In this document: in pieces, positions 51,373-60,414 of the stretch
How the letters are laid out: the number at the start of each line of letters is the position of its first letter
Numbering within the stretch: the stretch's first letter is position 1
Assembly: GCF_017753665.1 (NCBI RefSeq)
Contig: NZ_CP072524.1
Span: forward strand, 1,736,001-1,800,000
Direction of reading: 5' to 3'
From: Neisseria sicca
Lineage (GTDB): Bacteria > Pseudomonadota > Gammaproteobacteria > Burkholderiales > Neisseriaceae
Length of the DNA: 64,000 bases
Program-made: the position numbers and the translations under genes
The notes under the pieces: generated by a model
The model's input: only the letters and a program-made list of their open reading frames with translations
What the model was told of the DNA's origin: nothing
The model's database searches: none

Positions 51373-52899
51373 TTATTTCGCCTCGCGGTATTCCGCATCC
51401 GCTTTTTCAAAACGTTCTTGGATTTCACGAGACGGCTCTTTGTCGACAAGTGAAACGATAATAGCGACCACCAAGCAGGCAATGAAGCCGGGGACGATTT
51501 CGTACATGGTCAAAAGACCGGTTTCATGTGCCGCCAAAGCAGGTTTTTTGACCCACTCCGCCCACGCCACCACAGTCAGCGCGCCGGCAATCATGCCCGA
51601 CAAAGCGCCGTATGCAGTGATGCGTTTCCACAATACCGACAGAATCACAATCGGGCCGAACGCCGCGCCGAAACCTGCCCACGCATAAGACACCAAGCCC
51701 AAAACTTTGCTTTCGGGGTCGGACGCAATCAGGATGGAGATCACAGCAATCGCCAACACCATCAGACGACCCACCCACACCAGCTCTTTTTGCGGCGCAT
51801 TTTTACGCAAAAAGCCTTTGTAGAAGTCTTCGGTAATCGCGCTGGAGCAAACCAAAAGCTGGCAAGACAAAGTGGACATGACCGCCGCCAAAATCGCGCT
51901 CAAAATAATGCCTGCAATCCAAGGGTTGAACAATAAAGTAGAAAGCGCGATGAAGATACGTTCGTGGTTGCCGTGCATGGAAGCGGTTTGGTCGGGATTG
52001 GCACCAAAATACGCAATGCCGAAATAACCGACCGCCACTGCGCCTGCCAGACACAACACCATCCAAGTCATACCGATGCGGCGTGCGGACACCAGCGATT
52101 TCGCGCTTTCAGCCGCCATAAAGCGCGCCAAAATGTGCGGCTGACCGAAATAGCCCAAGCCCCATGCGGCGGTGGAAATAATGCCGATGACGGTCGTACC
52201 GGCAAACAGACTGCCGTATTCCTTGCCTGTACTTGCGGCAACATTTTGAATTGCGGCAGACATTTGATCTGCACCACCCAGACCCAGATACACCATTACC
52301 GGCGTCAAAATCAGCGCAAAAATCATCAAAGAAGCTTGCAGCGTATCCGTCCAGCTTACCGCCAAAAAGCCGCCCAAGAAGGTATAGGCAATGGTCGCAC
52401 CCGCACCCAGCCACATCGCCTGATTGTAAGTCATGCCTTCAAACAGGCTTTGGAACAAAGTTGCACCCGCCACAATGCCCGAAGCACAATAAATCGTGAA
52501 GAAAAACAAGATAATCAGCGCGGAAACCACTTTCATCAAATGTCCGCCCGCGCCGAAGCGGTGGAAGAAATAATCAGGCAGCGTCAGCGCATTGTTGGCA
52601 TATTCGGTATGTACGCGCAGACGGCCCGCCACCAAAAGCCAGTTGAAATACGCGCCGATCACCAAACCGATGGCAATCCAAGCCTCATTCAAACCGCTCA
52701 AATAAATCGCGCCGGGCAAACCCATCAAAAGCCAGCCCGACATATCGGACGCACCCGCCGACATCGCCGTAACAAACGGACCCAAGCTGCGCCCGCCCAA
52801 AATATAATCATCGAAATTGCGCGTGGAGAAATACGCGGCCAGACCAATCAAGAGAACGGCAATCAGATAGATTGCAAAAGTGATATACATGGGATTCAT
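51373..52899 (-). CDS. putP: Sodium/proline symporter
   Basis: 508-aa inner-membrane transporter of the solute:sodium symporter family, with about 13 membrane helices. The N-terminus has LIAVLLIGLAAYFSTRNFDD and the sodium-site stretch LGGRSLGPFVTAMSAGASDMS. GGFLAVSWTDTLQASLMIFA and LVSYAWAGFGAAFGPIVILS are PutP signatures. The charged tail follows IIVSLVDKEPSREIQERF. It supplies proline to the adjacent putA product. Confidence 0.95.
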   Translation of the reverse strand: MNPMYITFAIYLIAVLLIGLAAYFSTRNFDDYILGGRSLGPFVTAMSAGASDMSGWLLMGLPGAIYLSGLNEAWIAIGLVIGAYFNWLLVAGRLRVHTEYANNALTLPDYFFHRFGAGGHLMKVVSALIILFFFTIYCASGIVAGATLFQSLFEGMTYNQAMWLGAGATIAYTFLGGFLAVSWTDTLQASLMIFALILTPVMVYLGLGGADQMSAAIQNVAASTGKEYGSLFAGTTVIGIISTAAWGLGYFGQPHILARFMAAESAKSLVSARRIGMTWMVLCLAGAVAVGYFGIAYFGANPDQTASMHGNHERIFIALSTLLFNPWIAGIILSAILAAVMSTLSCQLLVCSSAITEDFYKGFLRKNAPQKELVWVGRLMVLAIAVISILIASDPESKVLGLVSYAWAGFGAAFGPIVILSVLWKRITAYGALSGMIAGALTVVAWAEWVKKPALAAHETGLLTMYEIVPGFIACLVVAIIVSLVDKEPSREIQERFEKADAEYREAK

Positions 52900-53421
52900 G
52901 TACTATTCCTCATCTAAAACTTCAAAATCACGGGCTGATGAAATTGCAGGCAATCCACGCCCAAACATTTTTCTAATTAAAATACAGCGGAAATTCTCGC
53001 GTTTTTACGGATACGCGGAACAAATCATTTTCAATTACAACAAGATAAGTAAAAAAATCCTATTGATTTGTAAATAATCCAATCCAGCATACCGTAAAAA
53101 TTCCCACTTGCAAAGGCAGCGCAAACAGGTTCACCGCACAATGCGGACACGCCAATCAAAATACCATGTAAAACAAAATATTATGAAAATCTATTAAAAA
53201 ATCTTGTTTTCAAACCTTGAAACTATCTTTCCTAATACCAAAACAATCCGCACAATTTTTCAGTAATTAAACAACACCCAAAACGGATCAACCCAAATTC
53301 CGCCTTAAAACTACCTTGCTTCATTTTCAGACGACATTTTCAAAAACCAGCCCGCCAACGGCCTGCCGTTTCCTATATAATTCCCGCATTACCGACTGTC
53401 GCGCAATATCAATATATCCTC
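52900..53421. other. Gene-free region between divergent putP and ubiB
   Basis: About 520 bp, AT-rich from 52960 to 53320, without a credible gene. A DUS-like TTTTCAGACGACATT (53325-53339) is one base off. The putP promoter should lie near 52900-53060 and the ubiB promoter near 53360-53410 (TATAATT at 53376-53382 is a good -10). A small RNA cannot be excluded; I see no clear terminator to support one. Confidence 0.4.
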
Positions 53422-54933
53422 ATGAAACGGCTCAAACGCATCAAAACCATCCTCCGCACGCTTTACCTCTACCACCTCGCAGAGCTGTTTGCCGCGCTTG
53501 TCCGTCCGGGCTGGGCGCGGACGCTGTTGAAAATGCTGCCGCAGTCGTCTGAATTTGAAAACGAACCGCCTGCCGTGCGACTTCGTTTGGCATTGGAGAG
53601 CTTAGGACCGATTTTCATCAAGTTCGGACAGGTTCTGTCCACGCGCCCCGATTTGATTCCGCATGATTACGCGGTCGAACTGGCAAAGCTGCAAGACAAA
53701 GTCCCGCCGTTTGACGCACAACTTTCACGGGAGCAAATCGAAAAATCGCTGGGGCAATCCATCGAAACGCTGTATGCTGAATTTGAAACCGAACCCGTCG
53801 CCAGTGCGTCCATCGCGCAAGTACACAAAGCCCGCCTGCATTCGGGCGAACAAGTGGCGGTCAAAGTCTTGCGCCCCAACCTTTTGCCCGTCATCGAACA
53901 GGATTTGTCGCTGATGCGCTTCGGCGCGGCGTGGGTTGAGCGTCTGTTTGCCGACGGCAAGCGTTTGAAACCGCGAGAGGTGGTGGCGGAATTCGACAAA
54001 TATCTGCATGACGAGTTGGACTTGATGCGCGAAGCCGCCAATGCCAGCCAACTTGGACGCAATTTCCAAAACAGCAATATGCTGATTGTGCCTAAAGTGT
54101 TTTACGACTACTGCACCAGCGACGTGCTGACCATCGAATGGATGGACGGCACGCCGGTATCCGAAATCGCCAAACTCAAAGCCGACAGCATCGATTTGCA
54201 CAAACTCGCCGATTACGGCGTGGAAATCTTCTTCACGCAAGTCTTCCGCGACGGCTTTTTCCATGCCGATATGCACCCCGGCAACATTTTGGTCGCCGCC
54301 GACAATCGCTACATCGCCCTCGATTTCGGCATCGTCGGCACGCTGACCGACTACGACAAGCGCTATCTCGCCATCAACTTCCTCGCCTTTTTCAACCGCG
54401 ACTACCACCGCGTCGCCACAGCCCACATCGAATCGGGCTGGGTGCCCGCCGACACGCGCGCGGAAGAATTGGAAGCTGCTGTCCGCGCCGTGTGCGAGCC
54501 GGTGTTCAACAAACCGATTTCGCAAATTTCCTTCGGTTTGGTACTGATGCGCCTGTTTGAAGTCAGCCGCCGCTTCAATGTCGAAATCCAACCGCAGCTT
54601 GTACTGCTGCAAAAAACGCTGCTCAACATCGAAGGCTTGGGACGGCAGCTTGATCCCGATTTGGACTTGTGGAAAACCGCCAAACCGTTTTTAGTGAAGT
54701 GGATGAACGAACAGGTCGGCCCGAAAGCCTTTTTGCGCAACCTCAAAAACGAAGCCCCCGACTGGGCACAAATCATCCCTTCCCTGCCGCGCAAAATCAG
54801 CGCGCTGGTTGACGAAAACCGCCAGCAGGAAATGCGCGATGCCTATATCCATTTGGTCAAAGTGCAGCAGCGGCAAAGCATGTGGCTGGGCGTGATTGCG
54901 GTTACTTTGCTTCTGATTTTGCTGTTTGATTAA
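53422..54933 (+). CDS. ubiB: Ubiquinone biosynthesis protein UbiB, atypical kinase-like ATPase
   Basis: 503-aa membrane-associated protein of the ABC1/COQ8 family, needed for ubiquinone synthesis. The KxGQ motif is in LGPIFIKFGQVLSTRPDLIP. The Ala-rich loop ASASIAQVHKARL replaces the kinase P-loop. VAVKVLRPNL, FHADMHPGNILV and IALDFGIVGTL complete the core. The last 25 residues (MWLGVIAVTLLLILLFD) form a membrane anchor. A DUS terminator follows, and IS1655 is inserted in its distal arm. Confidence 0.95.
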   Translation: MKRLKRIKTILRTLYLYHLAELFAALVRPGWARTLLKMLPQSSEFENEPPAVRLRLALESLGPIFIKFGQVLSTRPDLIPHDYAVELAKLQDKVPPFDAQLSREQIEKSLGQSIETLYAEFETEPVASASIAQVHKARLHSGEQVAVKVLRPNLLPVIEQDLSLMRFGAAWVERLFADGKRLKPREVVAEFDKYLHDELDLMREAANASQLGRNFQNSNMLIVPKVFYDYCTSDVLTIEWMDGTPVSEIAKLKADSIDLHKLADYGVEIFFTQVFRDGFFHADMHPGNILVAADNRYIALDFGIVGTLTDYDKRYLAINFLAFFNRDYHRVATAHIESGWVPADTRAEELEAAVRAVCEPVFNKPISQISFGLVLMRLFEVSRRFNVEIQPQLVLLQKTLLNIEGLGRQLDPDLDLWKTAKPFLVKWMNEQVGPKAFLRNLKNEAPDWAQIIPSLPRKISALVDENRQQEMRDAYIHLVKVQQRQSMWLGVIAVTLLLILLFD

Positions 54934-54946
54934 AACGTACCTATTC

Positions 54947-55009
54947 AAAAGGTCGTCTGAAAACGAAATAGTAGTTTTAAAAAACTCGCTACCCGCATTT
55001 TCAGACGAC
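54947..55009 (+). terminator. DUS inverted pair after ubiB, interrupted by IS1655
   Basis: AAAAGGTCGTCTGAAAACG and CATTTTCAGACGACC, with a loop of about 30 nt. The distal arm was the insertion site of IS1655 (55010 onward). The element begins CTT, so the arm is visually complete, but the T run that would have followed (now at 56093-56096) is displaced. Confidence 0.6.
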
Positions 55010-56089
55010 CTTGGATTCGGATTTCAAGTGCAACACTAGTGTATCAGTGGTTTGAACAGATTCAAGAATAAAACACTTGGCGTTTCGTAGCCAAGTGTTT
55101 TTCTTGGCCGGTGGTTCAATTCATCTTGAACCCTGCGTATCTCCCGATTGCTGATGTTTCGGAAATCGGTTTGTTTGGGGAAATATTGGCGGATGAGTCC
55201 GTTGGTGTTCTCATTCAGCCCTTTCTCCCAAGAATGGTAGGGGCGGCAAAAATAGGTTTTCGCCTTCAATGCTTCGGCTATTTTGGTGTGTTGATAGAAC
55301 TCTTTGCCGTTATCCATAGTGATGGTGTGCACTCTGGCTTTATGTGCCTTTAATGCCCTAACGGCTGCCAGAGCAGTGTCTTCGGCTTTGAGGCTATCCA
55401 ATTTGCAGACGATGGTGTAGCGGGTAACGCGTTCGACCAAGGTCAGTAATGCGCTTTTCTGTCCTTTGCCGACGATGGTGTCGGCTTCCCAATCGCCGAT
55501 GCGGGTTTTCTGGTCGACGATAGCGGGTCGGTTTTCTATGCCGACACGGTTGGGCACTTTGCCTCTGGTCCATGTGCTGCCGTAGCGTTTGCGGTAGGGT
55601 TTGCTGCATATTCTGAGGTGTTGCCACAACGTGCCGCCGTTGCTTTTGTCTTGGCGAAGGTAGCGGTAAATGGTGCTGTGGTGGAGCGTGATTTGGTGGT
55701 GTTTGCGCAGGTAGGCGCATACTTGTTCAGGACTGAGTTTGCGGCGGATAAGGGTGTCGATGTGTTGAATCCGCTGCGAATCGAGCTTATAGGGTTGTCG
55801 CTTACGCTGCTTGATAGACCGGCTCTGCTTCTGGGCCTTTTCGGCGCTGTATTGCTGCCCTTGGGTGCGGTGCCGTCTGATTTCGCGGCTGATGGTGCTT
55901 TTGTGTCGGTTAAGCTGTTTGGCGATTTCGGCGATGGTGCAGTGGCGGGACAGGTATTGGATGTGGTATCGTTCGTCTTGGGTCAGTTGCGTGTAGCTCA
56001 TGGCAATCTTTCTTGCAGGAAAGGCCGTATGCTACCGCATACTGGCCTTTTCCTGTTAGGGAAAGTTGCACTTCAAATGCGAATCCGCC
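55010..56089 (-). mobile_element. IS1655 (IS30 family), copy 2, intact
   Basis: 1080 bp with the same ends as copy 1. GAC (GTC on the element strand) is repeated at 55007-55009 and 56090-56092. Removing the element and one repeat restores AAAAGGTCGTCTGAAAA on the minus strand, so this copy also landed in a DUS at exactly the same nucleotide. Confidence 0.9.
55036..56001 (-). CDS. IS30-family transposase of IS1655, copy 2
   Basis: 321-aa full-length transposase, differing from copy 1 at only a few positions (for example TIAEIAKQ versus TVTEIAKQ, EALKAKTYF versus KALKAETYF). The DDE residues in GDWEADTIVGKGQKS, TMDNGKEFYQ and ENTNGLIRQY are intact. Confidence 0.95.
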   Translation of the reverse strand: MSYTQLTQDERYHIQYLSRHCTIAEIAKQLNRHKSTISREIRRHRTQGQQYSAEKAQKQSRSIKQRKRQPYKLDSQRIQHIDTLIRRKLSPEQVCAYLRKHHQITLHHSTIYRYLRQDKSNGGTLWQHLRICSKPYRKRYGSTWTRGKVPNRVGIENRPAIVDQKTRIGDWEADTIVGKGQKSALLTLVERVTRYTIVCKLDSLKAEDTALAAVRALKAHKARVHTITMDNGKEFYQHTKIAEALKAKTYFCRPYHSWEKGLNENTNGLIRQYFPKQTDFRNISNREIRRVQDELNHRPRKTLGYETPSVLFLNLFKPLIH

Positions 56090-56213
56090 GACCTTTTATT
56101 ATGGATTTGAATAAAACGCGCACCTCAACCTCAGCATGGGCTTCGCCCAAGAAACAGAATAGACCGATATATTTTTCGCAGGGAAAGCCCACGCTACTTT
56201 TATACTCATTACC

Positions 56214-56280
56214 GAGGTCGTCTGAAACACGGATTACAGCTAGGCAAGCCTGCTATACCCGTTTTCAGACGACCTTTTTC
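56214..56280. terminator. DUS inverted pair upstream of ubiK
   Basis: GAGGTCGTCTGAAACACGG and CCCGTTTTCAGACGACCTTTTT around a loop that itself contains a GCTAGGC/GCCTGC-like stem. It lies 54 nt before ubiK and would insulate it from IS1655 readthrough. Confidence 0.55.
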
Positions 56281-56333
56281 CTTATACAATAGCCGCTTGA
56301 ATTTTATATATTCTGATATAAAGGATACGGATT

Positions 56334-56654
56334 ATGTTCGGCAAACAACTCTTTGAAGAAGTCAGCGCAAAAATCAGCGAAACCATCGCCAACAGCCCCG
56401 CCAAAGACATGGAGAAAAACGTCAAAGCCATGCTCGGAAGCGCGTTCAACCGCATGGATTTGGTTACGCGCGAAGAATTCGACATCCAGCAGCAGGTTTT
56501 GATCAAAACCCGCACCAAATTGGTCGAGCTGGAAGAGCGTCTGGCAAAACTTGAAGCCGCGCAAGAGCCTGAGCAGACCGCATTGGAAGCCGCGCAAGCC
56601 GCAGCCCAAGAAGCCGTCGAAGAAATCAAACAGCAAACCGAAGCCGGCGAATAA
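56334..56654 (+). CDS. ubiK: Ubiquinone biosynthesis accessory factor UbiK (YqiC/BMFP family)
   Basis: 106-aa protein of the BMFP family. It begins MFGKQLFEEVSAKISETIA and contains AMLGSAFNRMDLVTREEFDI and the coiled coil LIKTRTKLVELEERLAKLEA, followed by an Ala/Gln/Glu-rich tail. UbiK assists the soluble Ubi enzymes and binds lipids. ubiB lies just beyond IS1655 upstream, so the insertion separates two ubiquinone genes. AAAGGATACGG precedes the ATG. comM follows after 13 nt. Confidence 0.92.
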   Translation: MFGKQLFEEVSAKISETIANSPAKDMEKNVKAMLGSAFNRMDLVTREEFDIQQQVLIKTRTKLVELEERLAKLEAAQEPEQTALEAAQAAAQEAVEEIKQQTEAGE

Positions 56655-56667
56655 GGTCGTCTGAAAC
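56655..56667. repeat. DUS forming the entire ubiK-comM spacer
   Basis: The 13 bp between the ubiK stop and the comM ATG read GGTCGTCTGAAAC; together with the AA of the stop codon they form AAGGTCGTCTGAAAC. The AAGG would be the only Shine-Dalgarno-like element for comM, at a spacing of 11 nt. Confidence 0.85.
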
Positions 56668-58164
56668 ATGTCGCTTGCCTTGGTTTACAGCCGCGCCTTG
56701 AGCGGCATGAATGCGCCGTTGGTCGAAGTGGAAGCCCACCTTGCCAACGGCCTGCCTCATTTCAACATCGTCGGACTGCCCGACACCGAAGTCAAAGAAA
56801 GCCGCGACCGCGTGCGCGCCGCCATCATCCAAAGCGGTTTCGACTTCCCAGCCAAAAAAATCACCGTCAACCTAGCCCCTGCCGACCTGCCTAAAGAATC
56901 GGGACGTTTCGACCTGCCGATTGCGTTGGGTATCCTCGCCGCATCCGGACAAATCGCACCCGAAAAGCTCGCGCAATACGAGTTTGCCGGCGAATTGGCG
57001 CTTTCCGGCATGTTGCGCCCCGTGCGCGGCGCGTTGGCGATGGCGTGGCAGGGTATGCAGGCAGGACGCTCTTTCGTCCTGCCGCAGGAAAACGCGGAAC
57101 AAGCCGCCGTGATGCGCGGCATTACCGTTTACGGTGCGCGTTCGTTGGGTGAAGTCGCTGCCCATTTGAACGGCATCGAACCCTTGGCGCAAACCGCCTG
57201 CCAAGTTCCGCAGAGGTCGTCTGAAAACGACAAACTGCCCGACCTCATCGATGTCAAAGGTCAACACACCGCCCGCCTTGCTTTGGAAATCGCTGCCGCG
57301 GGCGGACACAGCCTCTTAATGATGGGGCCGCCGGGAACGGGCAAATCCATGCTTTCCCAACGGCTGCCCGGCATCCTGCCGCCTTTGACCGAAGACGAAT
57401 TGGTCGAAGTATGGGCTTTGCGTTCGCTCCTGCCCAATCATCAGCAACAACTCGACAGCCACCGTCCTTTCCGCAGCCCGCACCATAGCGCCAGCTCGGC
57501 AGCCATGGTCGGCGGCGGTTCCGACCCGCGTCCGGGCGAGATTTCATTGGCGCATCACGGCGTTTTATTTTTGGACGAGCTGCCCGAGTTTGATCGCAAA
57601 GTTTTGGAAGTTTTGCGCGAACCGTTGGAAAACGGCGAAATCCACATTTCCCGCGCGGCGCGTCAAGCCGTCTATCCCGCCAAATTTCAGCTTGTCGCCG
57701 CCATGAACCCTTGTCCTTGCGGTTATCTCGGGCATCCCGTCAAACCCTGCCGCTGCACGCCCGAAAGTGTCGCACGTTACCGCAGCAAAATTTCCGGCCC
57801 GCTGCTCGACCGCATCGATTTGACCATCGAAGTTCCGAGCCTGTCCGCCGCCGAACTGATGCAGCAGGAAGCAGGAGAAAGCAGCGCCGTCGTGTTGGCG
57901 CGCGTGATCGCCGCCCGCGACAAACAATACGCGCGGCAAGGCAAAGTGAATGCCGCCTTGAGCGTCAGTGAACTCGACACGTCCGCACGCATCCAAAAAG
58001 AAGCGCAGGAAGCCTTGGGCAACCTGTTGGAAAAACTTTCACTCTCCGCCCGCAGTTTCCACCGCATCATGCGCGTGGCGCGTACGCTGGCAGATTTGGC
58101 GGGAGATGAAGAAGTCGGCAGAAGCCACGTTTTGAAAGCCGTCAGCTTCCGCCGCGCGTTGTAA
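56668..58164 (+). CDS. comM: Competence-related AAA+ ATPase ComM (YifB, Mg-chelatase-like)
   Basis: 498-aa hexameric helicase that promotes branch migration during natural transformation. It begins LALVYSRALSGMNAPLVEVE and has a Lon-protease-like N-domain with KESRDRVRAAIIQSGFDFP. Walker A is LLMMGPPGTGKSMLSQRLPG and Walker B is GVLFLDELPEFDRKVLEVL; a zinc-finger-like NPCPCGYLGHPVKPCRC follows. The C-domain has SGPLLDRIDLTIEVP and ARSFHRIMRVARTLADL. An in-frame DUS at about 57210-57226 encodes RSSEN in a linker. It overlaps a DUS at its own ribosome binding region. Confidence 0.93.
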   Translation: MSLALVYSRALSGMNAPLVEVEAHLANGLPHFNIVGLPDTEVKESRDRVRAAIIQSGFDFPAKKITVNLAPADLPKESGRFDLPIALGILAASGQIAPEKLAQYEFAGELALSGMLRPVRGALAMAWQGMQAGRSFVLPQENAEQAAVMRGITVYGARSLGEVAAHLNGIEPLAQTACQVPQRSSENDKLPDLIDVKGQHTARLALEIAAAGGHSLLMMGPPGTGKSMLSQRLPGILPPLTEDELVEVWALRSLLPNHQQQLDSHRPFRSPHHSASSAAMVGGGSDPRPGEISLAHHGVLFLDELPEFDRKVLEVLREPLENGEIHISRAARQAVYPAKFQLVAAMNPCPCGYLGHPVKPCRCTPESVARYRSKISGPLLDRIDLTIEVPSLSAAELMQQEAGESSAVVLARVIAARDKQYARQGKVNAALSVSELDTSARIQKEAQEALGNLLEKLSLSARSFHRIMRVARTLADLAGDEEVGRSHVLKAVSFRRAL

Positions 58165-58465
58165 GATTTTTCAGACGACCTTGAATACTGAAAACGGAAA
58201 ATTTAAGGTAAAAAACTCAGACGTATTAGGTCCTGCTGGTGTTTGAAATGCGGAATATTCTGTTTTATCAGAAAAAATCTGTTTTTGATAAATTGTCAGC
58301 ACGTCCTAACATCACGGCGGTTTTCGTAAAAAGCATGTAAACAAATGGCGCATTTTTGCCCAATATAAAGGATATTGATAAAATGACCCGTCCCTGCCGA
58401 TGGCAGCAGCAGATTCATCTGCCGCCAAAAGGTCGTCTGAACGGCATCATCAATATAGGTATCTC
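58165..58465 (+). other. Gene-free region upstream of the SPOR protein gene
   Basis: About 300 bp. One DUS (58168-58181) follows comM and another (58427-58441) lies 25 nt before the next start. AT-rich 58250-58380 may hold the promoter (TTGATAAATTG near 58286). I see no terminator hairpin and no small gene. Confidence 0.4.
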
Positions 58466-59575
58466 ATGAATAAGAACACTCAATACGGCAAAGGCCTTTT
58501 CGGCTTTTTCTTCGGCCTCCTCCTCGCTACCGGCGTGATCGGGGGTATCCTGTATTTTCTGAATCAAGACACGCCGAACGCCTTTAAAGGCGCGACCGAG
58601 CCGCAAAAACAGCAAACCGAGCCTGAAATCCTCAAGCCGCAGGAAAAATCCAAACCTGAGGCTAAGCCTGAAGCCAAGCCTGAAACGGAAGAACCGCCTG
58701 TCGTTGTTCCCGTAGAGAAAGAGCGTCCGACCGAAGAGACCAAGCCTGAGGTGAAACGCAGCGAGGCTGACGACGATGCCGCAGCCAAAGAAAAAGAACG
58801 CGCTGAGAAAGAAGCGCAAGAAAAGGCAGATAAAGCCAAAGCCGACAAAGAGCGCGCAGACAAAGAAAAAGCGGAAAAAGAACGTGCCGTCCGCGAAGCA
58901 GAAGATGAAGCCCGCGAGGCTGAAAAAGCCCTGCGCGAAGCTGAAAAAGAAGACCAAGATGCTGCCGAACGCGAGTTGAAACAAAAACTTGCCGAGAAAA
59001 AGGCAGAGCTTGCGAAAAAACGCGCCGAAAAAGCCAAAGCCGACAAAGAGGCCGCCGATAAAGCCCAAAAGGCAGCTGAGTTGACCGACAAACAAAAAGC
59101 GCGCGCCGAGCGCAAACTTGCCGAGAAAAAAGCGGCAGAGAAAAAAGCCGCCGAAGCCAAAAAAACCGAAACTGCTAAAAAAACCAACAAACCGACTCCC
59201 GAACAAATCTTGAATAGCGGCAGCATCGAAAAAGCCCGTCAGGAAGCGAATAAAGGTGCGGCGAAAGAAGCGAAGAAAGCCGACGCGGAAAAATCATCCG
59301 CCAAAGCCGACAATGCTAAAGCTGAGACCAAAGCAGCAGAAGGCGGTAAAAAAGTCATCCTGCAAATGGGTTCGTACGCCGACCGCAACAGCGCCGACGC
59401 GCAACGTGCCAAACTCGCCATGCTGGGCATTTCGTCCAAAGTGGTCGAGCGCACCAACGGCGACAAAACCGTTTACCGCGTACAAAGCAACAGCATGTCG
59501 TCTGAAGCCGCGAAAAACATTCAGAAAGACTTGCAAAAACACAATATCAACAGCCTGATGCGTTCGGCTCAATAA
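58466..59575 (+). CDS. SPOR-domain membrane protein (FtsN-like layout)
   Basis: 369-aa bitopic inner-membrane protein. I start it at 58466 (MNKNTQYGKGLFGFFFGLLL), behind TAGGTATCTC; a longer reading frame would begin inside a DUS. One membrane helix spans about residues 10-31. A Pro/Glu/Lys-rich segment follows, then a very charged coiled coil (about 90-285) of Ala/Lys/Glu repeats. The C-terminal SPOR domain (about 292-369) has KKVILQMGSYADRNSADAQR and VYRVQSNSMSSEAAKN. SPOR binds denuded septal glycan, so a cell-division role is likely. A dsbA gene follows within 10 nt. Confidence 0.88.
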   Translation: MNKNTQYGKGLFGFFFGLLLATGVIGGILYFLNQDTPNAFKGATEPQKQQTEPEILKPQEKSKPEAKPEAKPETEEPPVVVPVEKERPTEETKPEVKRSEADDDAAAKEKERAEKEAQEKADKAKADKERADKEKAEKERAVREAEDEAREAEKALREAEKEDQDAAERELKQKLAEKKAELAKKRAEKAKADKEAADKAQKAAELTDKQKARAERKLAEKKAAEKKAAEAKKTETAKKTNKPTPEQILNSGSIEKARQEANKGAAKEAKKADAEKSSAKADNAKAETKAAEGGKKVILQMGSYADRNSADAQRAKLAMLGISSKVVERTNGDKTVYRVQSNSMSSEAAKNIQKDLQKHNINSLMRSAQ

Positions 59576-59585
59576 GGAGGCGGCA

Positions 59586-60245
59586 ATGAAACGGACAATC
59601 AAACCGGCAGCCGTACTCCTCAGTCTCGTGCTTGCCTTTTCCGCAAGTGCGCAGGCTGCGGTCGAAGGCGTGGATTACACGGTTTTGAAAAAACCGATTC
59701 CGCAACAAGACGCATCCAAAATCGAAGTTTTGGAATTTTTCGGCTATTTCTGCGTACATTGCCAAAACTTTGATCCCGTCTTGCTGTCATACAGCAAAAC
59801 TTTCCCGAAAGATGTTTACCTGCGTACCGAACACGTCGTCTGGATGCCTGAAATGTTGGGCTTGGCGCGGGTTGCTGCAGCGGTTAACGCTTCGGGTTTG
59901 AAGTATCAGGCAAACCCCGCTATTTTCAAAGCCGTACACGAACAGAAAATCAATTTGGCGGATACCGCCACTTTCAAAAGCTGGGCGGCGGCACAAAAAA
60001 GCTTTGACAGCAAAAAACTGATTGCCGCATACGACGCACCCGCGAGCCTCGCAGCCGCTAAAAAAATGCAAAGCCTGACCGAGACTTACCGTATCGAAGG
60101 TACGCCGGACGTCATCGTCGGCGGCAAATATCGGGTCATATTCAGCAGCGATTGGGAGAATGGGCAGAAAACCATAGGCGAGCTGATTAACAAAGTCCGC
60201 CAAGAGCGTTCCGGCGGCAAAGCAGCTTCTAAAGCCGCGCGCTGA
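59586..60245 (+). CDS. dsbA: Thiol:disulfide interchange protein DsbA
   Basis: 219-aa periplasmic oxidase that introduces disulfides into secreted proteins. Signal peptide ends FSASAQA and contains no lipobox Cys, so this is the soluble type; some neisserial DsbA are lipoproteins. The active site is FGYFCVHCQNFDP (CVHC), and the cis-Pro lies in RIEGTPDVIVGGKY. AAGGAGG overlaps the stop of the SPOR gene and gives tight coupling. The C-terminus is Lys/Ala-rich. Confidence 0.93.
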   Translation: MKRTIKPAAVLLSLVLAFSASAQAAVEGVDYTVLKKPIPQQDASKIEVLEFFGYFCVHCQNFDPVLLSYSKTFPKDVYLRTEHVVWMPEMLGLARVAAAVNASGLKYQANPAIFKAVHEQKINLADTATFKSWAAAQKSFDSKKLIAAYDAPASLAAAKKMQSLTETYRIEGTPDVIVGGKYRVIFSSDWENGQKTIGELINKVRQERSGGKAASKAAR

Positions 60246-60256
60246 CGGAATTTATC

Positions 60257-60307
60257 CAGACAGTTTCGGAATGATCGCTAAAGATAAGACGGTTTCCGAA
60301 CTGTCTG
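60257..60307 (+). terminator. Hairpin terminator of dsbA
   Basis: CAGACAGTTTCGGA and TCCGAACTGTCTG pair with a one-base bulge around a loop of about 24 nt, followed by TTTGTTTTG. No DUS involved. Confidence 0.65.
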
Positions 60308-60323
60308 TTTGTTTTGGGCGGCG

Positions 60324-60396
60324 TATAGTGGATTAACTTTAAACCAGTACGGCGTTGCCTCGCCTTGCCGTACTGGTTTAAAGTTAATCCACTATA
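60324..60396. repeat. Internally deleted Correia element, 73 bp
   Basis: Both termini are complete (TATAGTGGATTAACTTTAAA and its complement), but the central part found in the 107-bp copies is missing. What remains is an almost perfect palindrome with arms of about 30 bp around CGTTGCCTCGCCTT. Confidence 0.88.
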
Positions 60397-60414
60397 AAAT
60401 CCATAAAAACGATA

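Noticed and set aside
52900..53421. Small RNA gene in the putP-ubiB gap
   Set aside because: The region is AT-rich without a clear promoter-terminator pair or conserved RNA fold that I recognise.
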